From Parabacteroides sp. (GTDB lineage: Bacteria > Bacteroidota > Bacteroidia > Bacteroidales > Tannerellaceae): a stretch of DNA of 35,115 bases. The notes beneath the pieces are model-generated. The model did no database searches and was not told where the DNA came from. It saw only the letters and a program-made list of their open reading frames with translations. Location of the stretch: contig JALFJR010000054.1 in assembly GCA_022775005.1 (NCBI GenBank), positions 1 to 35,115 of the forward strand, given 5' to 3'. A program made the translations under genes and the position numbers. This document shows, in pieces, positions 7,546 through 15,267 of this stretch (position 1 is the first letter of the stretch; the number at the start of each line of letters is the position of its first letter).

Positions 7546-9387
7546 TTAATAATAGCTCAAGCCTTCTCCTACTAATATGCCCTCCGTGTTATATATGTCG
7601 AACAGATTATCCGGTCGTTCGAAAGCACGGCCCTGCTCTGCAATACCTACGCTAATGTATTTGCAGGGAATACGTTCTTCACCCTTCGTATCAATTGCTC
7701 CATATTTATTATTCGCTTTTTTTCGAACGATCTTGTATCGGCCAAAAGCCATTTTCTCTTCATATTGTGCTAATCTGTCGGTTATTTGTTTTTGTTCGGC
7801 TTGTTCATCGCATTGGATGAGTAACCGTACAACCTCCTCTGTCAGTTTAGTCTCTTTTGCTTGGGTTAAATCTGTTTTTGCGCCGGCAAAATCTGCTTTC
7901 GCTAATTTCTCCTTACCCGATTGTAACAATGTTTGGTATTGATTCTCCACATTTATAGATGGCTGAATAGGCTTGCTGTCTAACGGCTTGGAGGGGGGAG
8001 TTGCCTGTTGTTTTTCTTCCTGTTGTGAAAGCGTATTCACTGTCGAAGAAGGGGTGGAGATTTCTGCCTCTTGGGTGTGAGGAACAGATTCCTTATCTAT
8101 GGACTCACCTTTCACATCTTCCTCTTCTGCTTGTATTTGCACCTCTTTTTTAGAGATGGTTGATAGGGATTCTGAGGAAATGTTCCCTTCTTGTAAAGAG
8201 GTGGATTTGTCGTTAATCTCCGTATGCTCACGTTGCCAGAAAATTGTGAAAGCTGCACTAACCAATGCTACGAACCCAATCAGCATAGCCGTGATTCGTT
8301 TGATGCGAGAAGGATTGGCTGATTGAGCCGATATTTGCTTCTCTTGGGATTGTGCGGAAGGTGTGGCAACCATTGTCTCTTCCCCATCCAATGGGAGGGA
8401 AAATTGACTGTTCCTTTGATAGACAAGGGTCGTCTCCTCTTCTGTGGGCGAAGTGGTAGCTGACGCTGCGGGAAGCAGGGGATTGAATGTTGTCTGAGGT
8501 AACTTGCTCAAGAGTTCTTTGATAGACGCATACCGATCTGTAGGGATGATTTGCATGGCTCTTAGGATCACTGCCTCCGTTTGCTCGCTAATTGCCGGAT
8601 TCAATTCACGAGGGCGTTTGAGTGGACGAGTTGCCCGCAGGATTGATTCCGTGGGAATTTTACCTGTGAGCAAGTTGTAGATGGTTGCACCTAATGAATA
8701 GATGTCCGGACCAGGAGAGAACTGCTGTATGCCCTCATTGTCATACTGCTCGATAGCTGCAAAACCCTTAGAAAGGGTGAGCATGGTTGTGCTTGTTTCC
8801 TCTTGCTCAATATCATATCGTTTCGATACGCCAAAATCAATCAAGCGGGCGTTACCGTTTTTGTCGATCAAGATGTTGCTGGGTTTGATATCAAGATGAA
8901 GGATGTTTTTCTCATGAACAAACTGTAATGCTTCACCGATTTGACGGATATAATACAATACTTGATTCTCAGGTAAAATTCCCTCTTTCTCCAAAAGAGA
9001 CTTGAGTGAATAGCCGTCGATATACTCCATGGCTATATAGGCTGTGTTATGTTCCTCAAAAACTTCTAACACATTGACTATATAGGGGTGGTGTACTTCT
9101 GAGAGGATACGTGCCTCTTTGATCAGTTTTTCTTTGAATTTATCGAAGAGCTGTTTGCCTGTCTCTGAATGGACACGCACAGCTAACGTGTCAGGGTCAC
9201 GATAGCAATAATCTTTGAAAAAATACTCTTTGATGCAAATGGGTACTTCTGTCTTAACGGTGCCTAACGGCCCTTTTACTTCCGTGAACCAGATACCCTT
9301 ATAGGTTATACCAAACCCACCTTGCCCAACTACATGGGTAAGCCTATATTTCCCATTTTGAAGAAGATGTTCGTTTGGCAAATTCAT
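7546..9387 (-). CDS. Hanks-type Ser/Thr protein kinase with one membrane segment and WG-repeat tail
   Basis: Protein kinase of 613 residues. The N-terminal kinase domain (about residues 12-300) has all key elements: Gly loop GQGGFG (21-26), ATP-anchoring Lys53, helix C Glu91, catalytic loop HLDIKPSN (H164, D166, K168, N171) and metal-binding DFG (D184). A low-complexity Ser/Thr/Glu linker follows, then one membrane helix at about 365-385 and a charged region. The last 70 residues look like one and a half WG repeats (KYGAIDTKGEERIPCKY). The kinase should be cytoplasmic and the tail periplasmic. PP2C, FHA and LytTR genes lie directly upstream, and envelope genes follow after four bases. This is a typical kinase/phosphatase pair; the WG tail instead of PASTA repeats is notable. 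Confidence 0.95.
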   Translation of the reverse strand: MNLPNEHLLQNGKYRLTHVVGQGGFGITYKGIWFTEVKGPLGTVKTEVPICIKEYFFKDYCYRDPDTLAVRVHSETGKQLFDKFKEKLIKEARILSEVHHPYIVNVLEVFEEHNTAYIAMEYIDGYSLKSLLEKEGILPENQVLYYIRQIGEALQFVHEKNILHLDIKPSNILIDKNGNARLIDFGVSKRYDIEQEETSTTMLTLSKGFAAIEQYDNEGIQQFSPGPDIYSLGATIYNLLTGKIPTESILRATRPLKRPRELNPAISEQTEAVILRAMQIIPTDRYASIKELLSKLPQTTFNPLLPAASATTSPTEEETTLVYQRNSQFSLPLDGEETMVATPSAQSQEKQISAQSANPSRIKRITAMLIGFVALVSAAFTIFWQREHTEINDKSTSLQEGNISSESLSTISKKEVQIQAEEEDVKGESIDKESVPHTQEAEISTPSSTVNTLSQQEEKQQATPPSKPLDSKPIQPSINVENQYQTLLQSGKEKLAKADFAGAKTDLTQAKETKLTEEVVRLLIQCDEQAEQKQITDRLAQYEEKMAFGRYKIVRKKANNKYGAIDTKGEERIPCKYISVGIAEQGRAFERPDNLFDIYNTEGILVGEGLSYY

Positions 9388-9434
9388 ACTTCGTTGTATT
9401 TAACTTCTGTTTTAATCTGCCAAAGATAATTCTT

Positions 9435-10241
9435 TTAAGCTAAAGAGTAAAGAAAAGAAAGAAGATTTTGTTTTAAACGTGTTGTCCCTTCTGTTCTTCG
9501 TAAGGGTATTAAATAGAAAGAGTAGTTGTCACGTGTCTTGCCTTCACAAATTTCCAATAGATTCTCTTTGATTTCTATAGGATTATGTGCATTGCTGAAT
9601 AATTGTAGGAGTTGCTTGTCATCCATACGCTCCAATGCGCCGTCGCTGCATAAAAAGAGCCAGTCTCCGGTTTGAATATCCTGCCATTGAATGACTTCGG
9701 CCTCAGTAGGAATATGACTTCCTTGGATAGCCCGCAGAATAAGATTGCGTTGAGGATGGATCCGAGCTTCAGCGGGAGTGATACGCCCCAAACGCACCAA
9801 AGAATTCACTAATGAATGATCTTCTGAACGATAAAGTGCTTTCCCTTTGCGGATATAATATATCCGGCTATCGCCAATGTGGGCTAAAGTTAAACTCTTT
9901 TTACCTATGTAGGCCAACGTCAAGGTAGTGGCCATGCCTGTTGCTTCTGGATGTTCTTGTAAATAGGAGTCAAAGCGTGTCTCTGTGTAATGAACAGCTT
10001 GTTGGATAAACTCGACAGAAGGATCCTCGTTCCCTAAAAAGGTGGTGAAATAAGTTTGTAAGGCGTCACATGCCAATGCGCTTGCTATCTCGCCACGCTC
10101 TGCGCCTCCGACTCCATCGCACACTAGAAAGAGTCGCTGACTACTTTCTGTATATTCTGACGATGGATAGATGCAATCCTCATTGTTTGCTCTACCACCC
10201 TTTTCACAAACTGCACAAGGTTTACCAATCGTTATCATCAC
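9435..10241 (-). CDS. PP2C-family Ser/Thr protein phosphatase
   Basis: Metal-dependent phosphatase of 268 residues that probably reverses the action of the downstream kinase. PP2C motifs appear in the usual order: NED at the N-terminus (residues 20-22), CDGVGGAERG (41-50), GMATTLT, HIGDSRIYYI, FLCSDGALERM and the closing RDNYSF. All metal-ligand aspartates expected for the family are present. It is cytoplasmic, with no signal peptide or membrane segment. The gene lies 47 bases upstream of the kinase and 11 bases downstream of the zinc-ribbon FHA gene. The protein is about the size of stand-alone bacterial PP2Cs such as PppA or Stp1. Confidence 0.95.
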   Translation of the reverse strand: MMITIGKPCAVCEKGGRANNEDCIYPSSEYTESSQRLFLVCDGVGGAERGEIASALACDALQTYFTTFLGNEDPSVEFIQQAVHYTETRFDSYLQEHPEATGMATTLTLAYIGKKSLTLAHIGDSRIYYIRKGKALYRSEDHSLVNSLVRLGRITPAEARIHPQRNLILRAIQGSHIPTEAEVIQWQDIQTGDWLFLCSDGALERMDDKQLLQLFSNAHNPIEIKENLLEICEGKTRDNYSFYLIPLRRTEGTTRLKQNLLSFLYSLA

Positions 10242-10252
10242 AAAACCAGCAT

Positions 10253-10768
10253 TTAATCATTAAAACGGATCACGGTATGTCCTAAGATAATTTCATCGTT
10301 ATCATTGAGGACAACCACCTCTCCGTCTCCCAGGTAATTGTTATTATACAACGTATGATTTTTGCTGTTATTGTCAGAAAGATAATGTTTATAGCCTCCT
10401 TTGCCATCTTTTTTTACTTCAATGACAGCATGCTCTCGACTCATTGTTCGATCACCTGTCTGAATGGGGAGAGAGGCTTTGGATGCATTTGATTTACGTC
10501 CGATTATGAGCGTCCCTTCATGCAAGGAGAGATGCTGCTCTGGTGTATTCTCATCAGGTAATACAGTCAATCGCCCTATATCTGTCTTCAAAGGGTGAAT
10601 CAAAATGGTGTCAGGATCATTGTTTCCTTCTCTGTTGCCAGCTGAGAGCAAAGATATCGGAATAGCCCCTTTGCACTTGGGGCATTTGAAAGAGGTAAGA
10701 CCGAGGGGAATCTTCCCCTCGTCCACCTTCAATCCAATTAGGCAATGTGGACATTTAATGGCTATCAT
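10253..10768 (-). CDS. Zinc-ribbon FHA-domain protein
   Basis: A 171-residue phosphothreonine-binding adaptor. The N-terminus is a zinc ribbon with two CxxC pairs (C6, C9, C29, C32). An acidic linker leads to an FHA domain from about residue 84: GTLIIGRKSN, then MSREHAVIEV with the phosphate-binding Ser110, Arg111 and His113, then SKNHTLYNN in the place of the usual NGT loop, ending in LGHTVIRFND. Its start overlaps the stop of the acidic-protein gene by four bases (ATGA), which implies translational coupling. Partner and phospho-target are unknown; by family knowledge it should bind a threonine phosphorylated by the operon kinase. Confidence 0.92.
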   Translation of the reverse strand: MIAIKCPHCLIGLKVDEGKIPLGLTSFKCPKCKGAIPISLLSAGNREGNNDPDTILIHPLKTDIGRLTVLPDENTPEQHLSLHEGTLIIGRKSNASKASLPIQTGDRTMSREHAVIEVKKDGKGGYKHYLSDNNSKNHTLYNNNYLGDGEVVVLNDNDEIILGHTVIRFND

Positions 10769-11019
10769 ACGATAAACGTAATGTCAGCGTCATACATGTC
10801 CGTTGCAGTCATGTCCAACGTATCAACGTCGGAAAGCATTACCGTATCGTCAGCCAATGTGATAAAATCCTGATGATCAACTTCTACAAAGTCCATGTCT
10901 TCAACAATGATCGCTTCGCTTAAATCTACATCCAGATTATCCACATCAACGAGCACGGCATCTGCGGGCATGGCATCATTGCCATCTAACGTCACAAATG
11001 TGTACTCTTCTTCTTGCAT
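10765..11019 (-). CDS. Small acidic protein lacking Lys and Arg
   Basis: Unrecognised 84-residue protein. By my count it has about 19 Asp and 6 Glu but no Lys or Arg at all, giving a strongly negative charge. The sequence is a loose repeat of short hydrophobic-acidic phrases (VLVDVDNLDVDLSEAIIVED, then DFVEVDHQDFITLADD, then VMLSDVDTLDMTATDMYDAD), as if short beta-strands each ended in Asp. There are many Thr residues next to acids, which could be kinase targets. It overlaps the next gene by four bases and sits between two FHA genes. I regard it as real because of the coupling and operon position. Its function is unknown; a phospho-acceptor, FHA ligand or metal-binding role is only speculation. 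Confidence 0.75.
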   Translation of the reverse strand: MQEEEYTFVTLDGNDAMPADAVLVDVDNLDVDLSEAIIVEDMDFVEVDHQDFITLADDTVMLSDVDTLDMTATDMYDADITFIV

Positions 11020-11059
11020 AACCCTTGCTTTTAAATGTTTAAACTAATTGAATCCGCAA

Positions 11060-11067
11060 CAAAAGTA
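11060..11067 (-). promoter_or_regulatory. Possible internal promoter before the acidic-protein gene
   Basis: The only sizeable gap within the signalling run (11020-11160) carries TACTTTTG on the minus strand, an exact match to the Bacteroides -7 consensus. It lies about 40 bases upstream of the acidic-protein start. No good -33 TTTG sits 19-21 bases further upstream, so this is a moderate call. It would allow the acidic protein, FHA, phosphatase and kinase to be expressed apart from the LytTR gene. Confidence 0.45.
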
Positions 11068-11160
11068 GTAAATGCTGTGGATTATGCTATCGAAGAGGAA
11101 ACCTTGCAATCCAACGTCAGAATTTACTGTACAAACAGATAGGTTTTAATGAACAAGCGT

Positions 11161-11823
11161 TCATTTGTCTGCGTCTTTTGCCCATTTTGCTTGACAAGAG
11201 GAGATCGGGCACTTCTTTCGATTGAGCAATGACTCCCATGGTATCTCTCCCAAGAAAGTCCCGCATTTCGGGCAGACATAATCAATCTTGAATTGGTTGG
11301 CTAATGCCTGTAGCAGCATTGGGATCTTAGAGGCCTGTTTGGCTCCTAAATAGATGCCAACTGTTGGTGCTACAATCGTAATGAACAGGCTCAAAATTAA
11401 TAATGTCGAGTTTCCTTTGCCGAAGAAGCCAACAACAACACCGATCACACCTGGTAATGCGAAAGGTAGAGATTGCATCAAACGTGTTTTGAATTGGTTG
11501 GATGATTGAATTCGCACCTTCTCTTGGATGTAATGATCATAGACTACTTTCAGTTGAGCAAACTCTTCGCTATAATCGTTCCCGGCCTTTAGTAGATCGG
11601 AGAGCGTTAATGTATATCGCTCTCCTAAACGAATTCGGTCACTCTTCGAGATGCGTTTACGAACTACCTGTGCCTCATTCACAAAAGTCCCATTGGTTGA
11701 TTCCAGATCTTCCAATAACCAATTGCCGTCTGGCTCAGAGACTAGACGAGCATGATGCCGACTAACTTGCGAATCATCAGCAACGTAATCATTGTCGTTG
11801 GCTTTGCCTATAGTAATGATCAT
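11161..11823 (-). CDS. FHA-domain membrane protein with C-terminal zinc ribbon
   Basis: A 220-residue protein with three parts. The FHA domain (1-75) shows SRHHARLV (21-28) and the classical STNGTFVN loop (42-49), so phosphothreonine binding looks intact. A charged helical linker (80-115) leads to two membrane segments (about 118-133 and 140-160, LLILSLFITIVAPTVGIYLG). The C-terminus has a zinc-ribbon-like set, CPKCG near 184 and CPISSC near 205. Both ends should be cytoplasmic. It follows the LytTR gene by 12 bases. It may recruit phosphorylated proteins to the inner membrane near the kinase. The FHA and zinc-ribbon pairing is shared with the other FHA gene in the operon, but in reverse order. 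Confidence 0.92.
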   Translation of the reverse strand: MIITIGKANDNDYVADDSQVSRHHARLVSEPDGNWLLEDLESTNGTFVNEAQVVRKRISKSDRIRLGERYTLTLSDLLKAGNDYSEEFAQLKVVYDHYIQEKVRIQSSNQFKTRLMQSLPFALPGVIGVVVGFFGKGNSTLLILSLFITIVAPTVGIYLGAKQASKIPMLLQALANQFKIDYVCPKCGTFLGEIPWESLLNRKKCPISSCQAKWAKDADK

Positions 11824-11835
11824 TACGTTTTCTCC

Positions 11836-12225
11836 TTACTTGGATTCACCATCTGTTGAGGCTTTTCCCATCTCTTTCTCCAAAGTCTCTTTCAGCACTT
11901 TCAATGGATCTTTTGAGATGACTACCTCTTTAGCTTTACCCTCTTCGGTCAGCAGTAGCAGGCGTTGTTTAGGAAGATTAATTTGCAAGATATGGTTTTT
12001 GTTGATGATATGGCTCTTACCTACACGCATCAAGATCTTCCCGACACCTTCTACCTGCTTGCCCAAAATCTCCTCAATTTTACCAATGTTGATTGCGAAC
12101 GTAAATTGGATTCCACTGGAAAGCAGTAACTTTGTGTAGTTTCGATCTGCTTCAAAATAAAGAATTTGTCCAATTCGGATTCTAAGTAATTCGTCCCTGG
12201 TTTTTATGATTAGATATCTATCCAT
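11836..12225 (-). CDS. LytTR-domain DNA-binding protein (stand-alone)
   Basis: A 129-residue protein consisting of a LytTR DNA-binding domain and a short charged tail. Typical LytTR phrases are present: IGQILYFEADRNYTKLLL, a basic strand near FAINIGKIEEIL, and MRVGKSHIINKNHILQIN. No receiver domain or membrane segment is attached, unlike most LytTR response regulators, so it probably senses through partners or abundance. It is the first gene of the kinase/phosphatase operon and has a consensus promoter 40 bases upstream, so it may regulate its own operon. The Lys-rich C-terminus with Thr and Ser residues could be a kinase substrate; that is speculation. Confidence 0.9.
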   Translation of the reverse strand: MDRYLIIKTRDELLRIRIGQILYFEADRNYTKLLLSSGIQFTFAINIGKIEEILGKQVEGVGKILMRVGKSHIINKNHILQINLPKQRLLLLTEEGKAKEVVISKDPLKVLKETLEKEMGKASTDGESK

Positions 12226-12264
12226 TTTTGGTAGTGTTTTGCAAATAGTCTCTTTTTACAGTTG

Positions 12265-12272
12265 CAAAGGTA
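12265..12272 (-). promoter_or_regulatory. Promoter -7 box of the LytTR-kinase operon
   Basis: TACCTTTG on the minus strand matches TAnnTTTG exactly and is followed by GCA, a common context. A TTTG lies 15 bases upstream (12288-12291), closer than the usual 19-21. The leader before the LytTR gene would be about 35-40 bases. It probably starts the long operon down to cysE. Confidence 0.6.
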
Positions 12273-12329
12273 CGTTCTTTTGTATTTCAAACCTAATTTT
12301 GTGGATAGAAATTATTTTATGGGTAAAAC

Positions 12330-12360
12330 AAACCCCTCAGGATAAATCTCTGAAGGGTTT
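12330..12360 (-). terminator. Rho-independent terminator after the M28 peptidase gene
   Basis: An 11-bp stem with one mismatch (AAACCCCTCAG against CTGAAGGGTTT, loop of nine) is followed on the minus strand by a T-rich run. It lies 27 bases beyond the peptidase stop and isolates that gene from the LytTR operon promoter. Confidence 0.8.
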
Positions 12361-12386
12361 GACTCTAAAATTAGGTATTTGTGGGC

Positions 12387-14483
12387 TTATTCTACTAATC
12401 CGGCCTCTTTGAGCATGTCAATGAAACGAGTGATATCTGTTAAGCTATCAGCGTCGGGGAACTGTGCGTCTTGCATTTTCTTTATGTCTAAAATGCTAAG
12501 TTTACCAGAAGTGGTTAGCTTTGCGATGTCATCACTATGCGCAAGAGATAGTCGAGCACTTCCTCCGTTGATTAACTGATATTTGGCGATCAATTCTTTT
12601 GGAATATTGCGCAGTACGCCATAGCCTGTCTCCTTAACTTTGGCTGTTGCATGTGGAAAGACCTTCGCTGCTGCTTTTTCCTCTGCAGTCAGTTCCACTC
12701 GCTTAGGTGCGGTGATGCCCAACAGGGTTGCACGAGCCTTCATAGCTGCGTCAATCTCTTTGCTGTTGCTCTGCGCCTTCTCGTTTATAAGTGATTGTAA
12801 CGTGGCAATATGTGCTTTCAAGACCGTGCTGTTTGGAGCTAATTCCAGCACACTTTCCAGTGTGGCCTGTTCGTTGAGCAATAGAGCATCTTGATCAAAA
12901 TGTGCCTTCTTATAGGCGGCTGGCAGTTGATTTGCAGCTGCCTGTGCTAAAGCAGAGAGATCTTCTGCGGCTTTCAATGAAAGACGTTTGGTTGAGCCGG
13001 CAGATACCTCGCTGGCAATAGCTAAGGCCACTTGCTCGTCAGCAGCTGCGATGGTGTATGCTGTAGCAGCTGCCAGGACAATGGCACGATGCAACTGTGT
13101 CGGGTCGCAAATAGAAGGGCGGTCACCAGAGGTGTGGTAATAATTGTCTGGCCAGGTGATCATGATCACGGCTGGTACCTGTACACCCCAATCGTTCAAC
13201 ACTTCATGATCGGAAGCGCCATAGTGGGCGTTGATTGCATAGTAGAAAGGATCTTGTGAGCCGGTTAAACTATAGACCGGCTTTAAAGCTTCGGGGCGTC
13301 CTACGCCGGTAGCAACAAATGATTTGTTGGTCGCACCCATATAGTGGTAGAATGATTCTGCTACGTCATTCAAGTAGTGGGGGTTACCCATTGTTGTGCG
13401 ATGTAGGCAATAGTAAGAGCCACTCTTGCTGAGCCATAGGCCGACCATATCTAAGTTAATACCGCAGAGCGTGCGATTCAGGATCTCTTTGTGCTGCGTA
13501 GCCCAAGGGATGGAACCTTGAAACTCAGGAACCCAAAGAAAGCGCAGGCTTCGTTTTGGGCGGGGTAGTCGGCCGCTCTCGAACAGTTCATTCAAGGTGC
13601 GTGCTACCTCTATCAGGGCTGCTGCCCCTGAGATGTTATCGTTGGCTCCTAACTTTACATAACCTTCAAACAGATGTGCAGTGAAGATTACCTCCTCGGC
13701 ATTTGGATCTGTACCGGGGATGACGCAAGTGGGTACCTCTAAATCTGTATCCTCCTCAGTCGTTTCAACTTTGGCATGTACAGTGATTTTCTCACCCTTG
13801 AGCAGACGATCTCGCAAAGCGTATCCATCTCTTGGAGTCAAGTTGAAACAGAATGTGGGGTTCTCGCTGCGGATGCCACTGTTCGGGATTTGGAGCGGAT
13901 CAATCAAAGGGCGAGGTCCATAGAAGCTGATCACGCCCAGGGCACCGGCAGCAACAGCCTTATCGTGTACACGTGAAGCGGCAGCTTCCGTCACGGCGAT
14001 CTTCCCTTTCAGATCAACGGCGGCCAGCTCATGTGCCTCTCCTCGGCCAATCCAGGCTAATTGAGCGGTCACGTCTGCGCTTTTGCTCCCTTGTCCCAAA
14101 ATGGCGGCTAAATCTTGATAGTCTGCTATCTTGACTTGTTTGGGAGAGACTTCCCAAAGCGAGGCACTCACACCATCCCATGTCTTTGTCTTGCCTACCT
14201 CCTCGATGGTGGCATTAGCGATGCCGAAACGCTTCAACTGAGCCACTACATATTCCGACTCCATGAAATGTCCTTGGTAGTCGGCGTGTTGACGATCTCG
14301 CTCATAGGGAGCAATGTCCATGATGTAATTGAAGGCACGATCGCCCGATGATTCACCGACCAGTTGGTCGTAATAGGCCTCTGGAAGCAGGCAATGATTG
14401 AAGGGGGTCGTGTAATTCTGACCCGAGGCAATCGTGGAGAGACAAGCTGCTCCGACGATGCACGCATGTTTGAATAGTTTCAT
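12387..14483 (-). CDS. Exported M28-family metallopeptidase with PA-like insert
   Basis: A 698-residue secreted zinc peptidase-like protein. A signal peptide ends near residue 21 (CLSTIASGQ). Residues 100-250 contain a PA-like beta domain (AWIGRGEAHELAAVDLKGKI). The M28 core gives probable metal ligands H270, D282 (GANDNISGAAAL), E320 (FLWVPEFQGS), D345 (INLDMVG) and H450 (DNYYHTSGD). The first motif reads HLFEG, not the usual HxD, and the usual Glu pair is PEF, so the catalytic site departs from typical M28 aminopeptidases. The C-terminal 230 residues are helical and not recognised. The gene lies 49 bases after the LysE-type gene with no clear promoter between, so co-transcription is likely. 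Periplasmic or surface peptide cleavage is inferred; activity is uncertain. Confidence 0.9.
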   Translation of the reverse strand: MKLFKHACIVGAACLSTIASGQNYTTPFNHCLLPEAYYDQLVGESSGDRAFNYIMDIAPYERDRQHADYQGHFMESEYVVAQLKRFGIANATIEEVGKTKTWDGVSASLWEVSPKQVKIADYQDLAAILGQGSKSADVTAQLAWIGRGEAHELAAVDLKGKIAVTEAAASRVHDKAVAAGALGVISFYGPRPLIDPLQIPNSGIRSENPTFCFNLTPRDGYALRDRLLKGEKITVHAKVETTEEDTDLEVPTCVIPGTDPNAEEVIFTAHLFEGYVKLGANDNISGAAALIEVARTLNELFESGRLPRPKRSLRFLWVPEFQGSIPWATQHKEILNRTLCGINLDMVGLWLSKSGSYYCLHRTTMGNPHYLNDVAESFYHYMGATNKSFVATGVGRPEALKPVYSLTGSQDPFYYAINAHYGASDHEVLNDWGVQVPAVIMITWPDNYYHTSGDRPSICDPTQLHRAIVLAAATAYTIAAADEQVALAIASEVSAGSTKRLSLKAAEDLSALAQAAANQLPAAYKKAHFDQDALLLNEQATLESVLELAPNSTVLKAHIATLQSLINEKAQSNSKEIDAAMKARATLLGITAPKRVELTAEEKAAAKVFPHATAKVKETGYGVLRNIPKELIAKYQLINGGSARLSLAHSDDIAKLTTSGKLSILDIKKMQDAQFPDADSLTDITRFIDMLKEAGLVE

Positions 14484-14532
14484 ACTCTTGTTATTTGTTT
14501 AATCATATAATGTCATCATCATCTTCTATACC

Positions 14533-15120
14533 CTAAAAACAGAGCAGGTAGAGTGCGCACAGCACCAAGGCGATAGCAGAGAAATGATCGACTTGTCGAC
14601 CATAACGCAGGAAGAAATTGCGCATCACATCTCCAGCCATCAGCCAAGTCAGGTTGGCACCTGGGCCTGCTATCAGCAGCCAGGCGGCCGCCTCAAAGAG
14701 GTCCTCCAGCCGATCGGAGTAGGGCAGGACGAAAGTACTGAACACCGTGAGATCGAACAGCAGCATCTTAGCATTCGTAAGTTGTACCAACATACCGCTT
14801 ACAAAACCACACTCTCTCGATTTAGCGGTCTTATTGGCTCCACCGCTTCGCCAGATCCAATAAGCTAAATAAAAAATGTAGGCAGCACCTAACACTTTCA
14901 TATAACCTACATAAGAGCCAAAAGCTACTCCTAATAAGTGAGTAAGCAGAGCCATGGCAGAGACAGCGATGGAAAAACCTACCAACATACCTAACCACAT
15001 CACCAACGAAATCTTACGACCGTGGCGTAACGACATAGTTAATGCATAAATATTGGCAGGACCTGGGGTGAACCCGACAAGCAGGATCTGCAAGAGAAGT
15101 GTAGGCAGGTGTTCGTTCAT
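14533..15120 (-). CDS. LysE/RhtB-family amino-acid exporter
   Basis: A 195-residue inner-membrane protein with about six membrane helices. It carries the family signature GFTPGPANIYALTMSLRHGR in the first helix and loop. Helices follow at about 38-60 (VMWLGMLVGFSIAVSAMALL), 64-86, 110-130, 140-165 and 178-195. The length is typical of LysE/RhtB exporters, which remove amino acids or related small solutes by proton exchange. The substrate cannot be told from sequence. The neighbouring peptidase and oligopeptide transporter make export of surplus amino acids from peptide use a reasonable inference. Confidence 0.92.
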   Translation of the reverse strand: MNEHLPTLLLQILLVGFTPGPANIYALTMSLRHGRKISLVMWLGMLVGFSIAVSAMALLTHLLGVAFGSYVGYMKVLGAAYIFYLAYWIWRSGGANKTAKSRECGFVSGMLVQLTNAKMLLFDLTVFSTFVLPYSDRLEDLFEAAAWLLIAGPGANLTWLMAGDVMRNFFLRYGRQVDHFSAIALVLCALYLLCF

Positions 15121-15210
15121 GCGTTCAATGCTACTTATTCACACCGCGAACTTACATAATAATTGGAAAGATAAAGGTGAATATTCCAAAAAACATGCGT
15201 AACGGTGTAG

Positions 15211-15244
15211 AATGCCTACGGATGCGACCCTATCCGTAGGCATT
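15211..15244. terminator. Perfect 13-bp hairpin between SpoIID/LytB and LysE genes
   Basis: AATGCCTACGGAT pairs fully with ATCCGTAGGCATT across an eight-base loop, 24 bases beyond the SpoIID/LytB stop. It is probably the terminator of the OPT-SpoIID operon. No T-run follows on either strand, so it may instead slow decay of the upstream mRNA or act with Rho. Confidence 0.6.
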
Positions 15245-15267
15245 AGATATAATCAGGAACGATCTGT

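Noticed and set aside
6564-12225. Type VI secretion phosphoregulation or TerY-type cluster
   Set aside because: Kinase, PP2C and FHA are shared, but no secretion, VWA or tellurite-resistance genes are present in the window.
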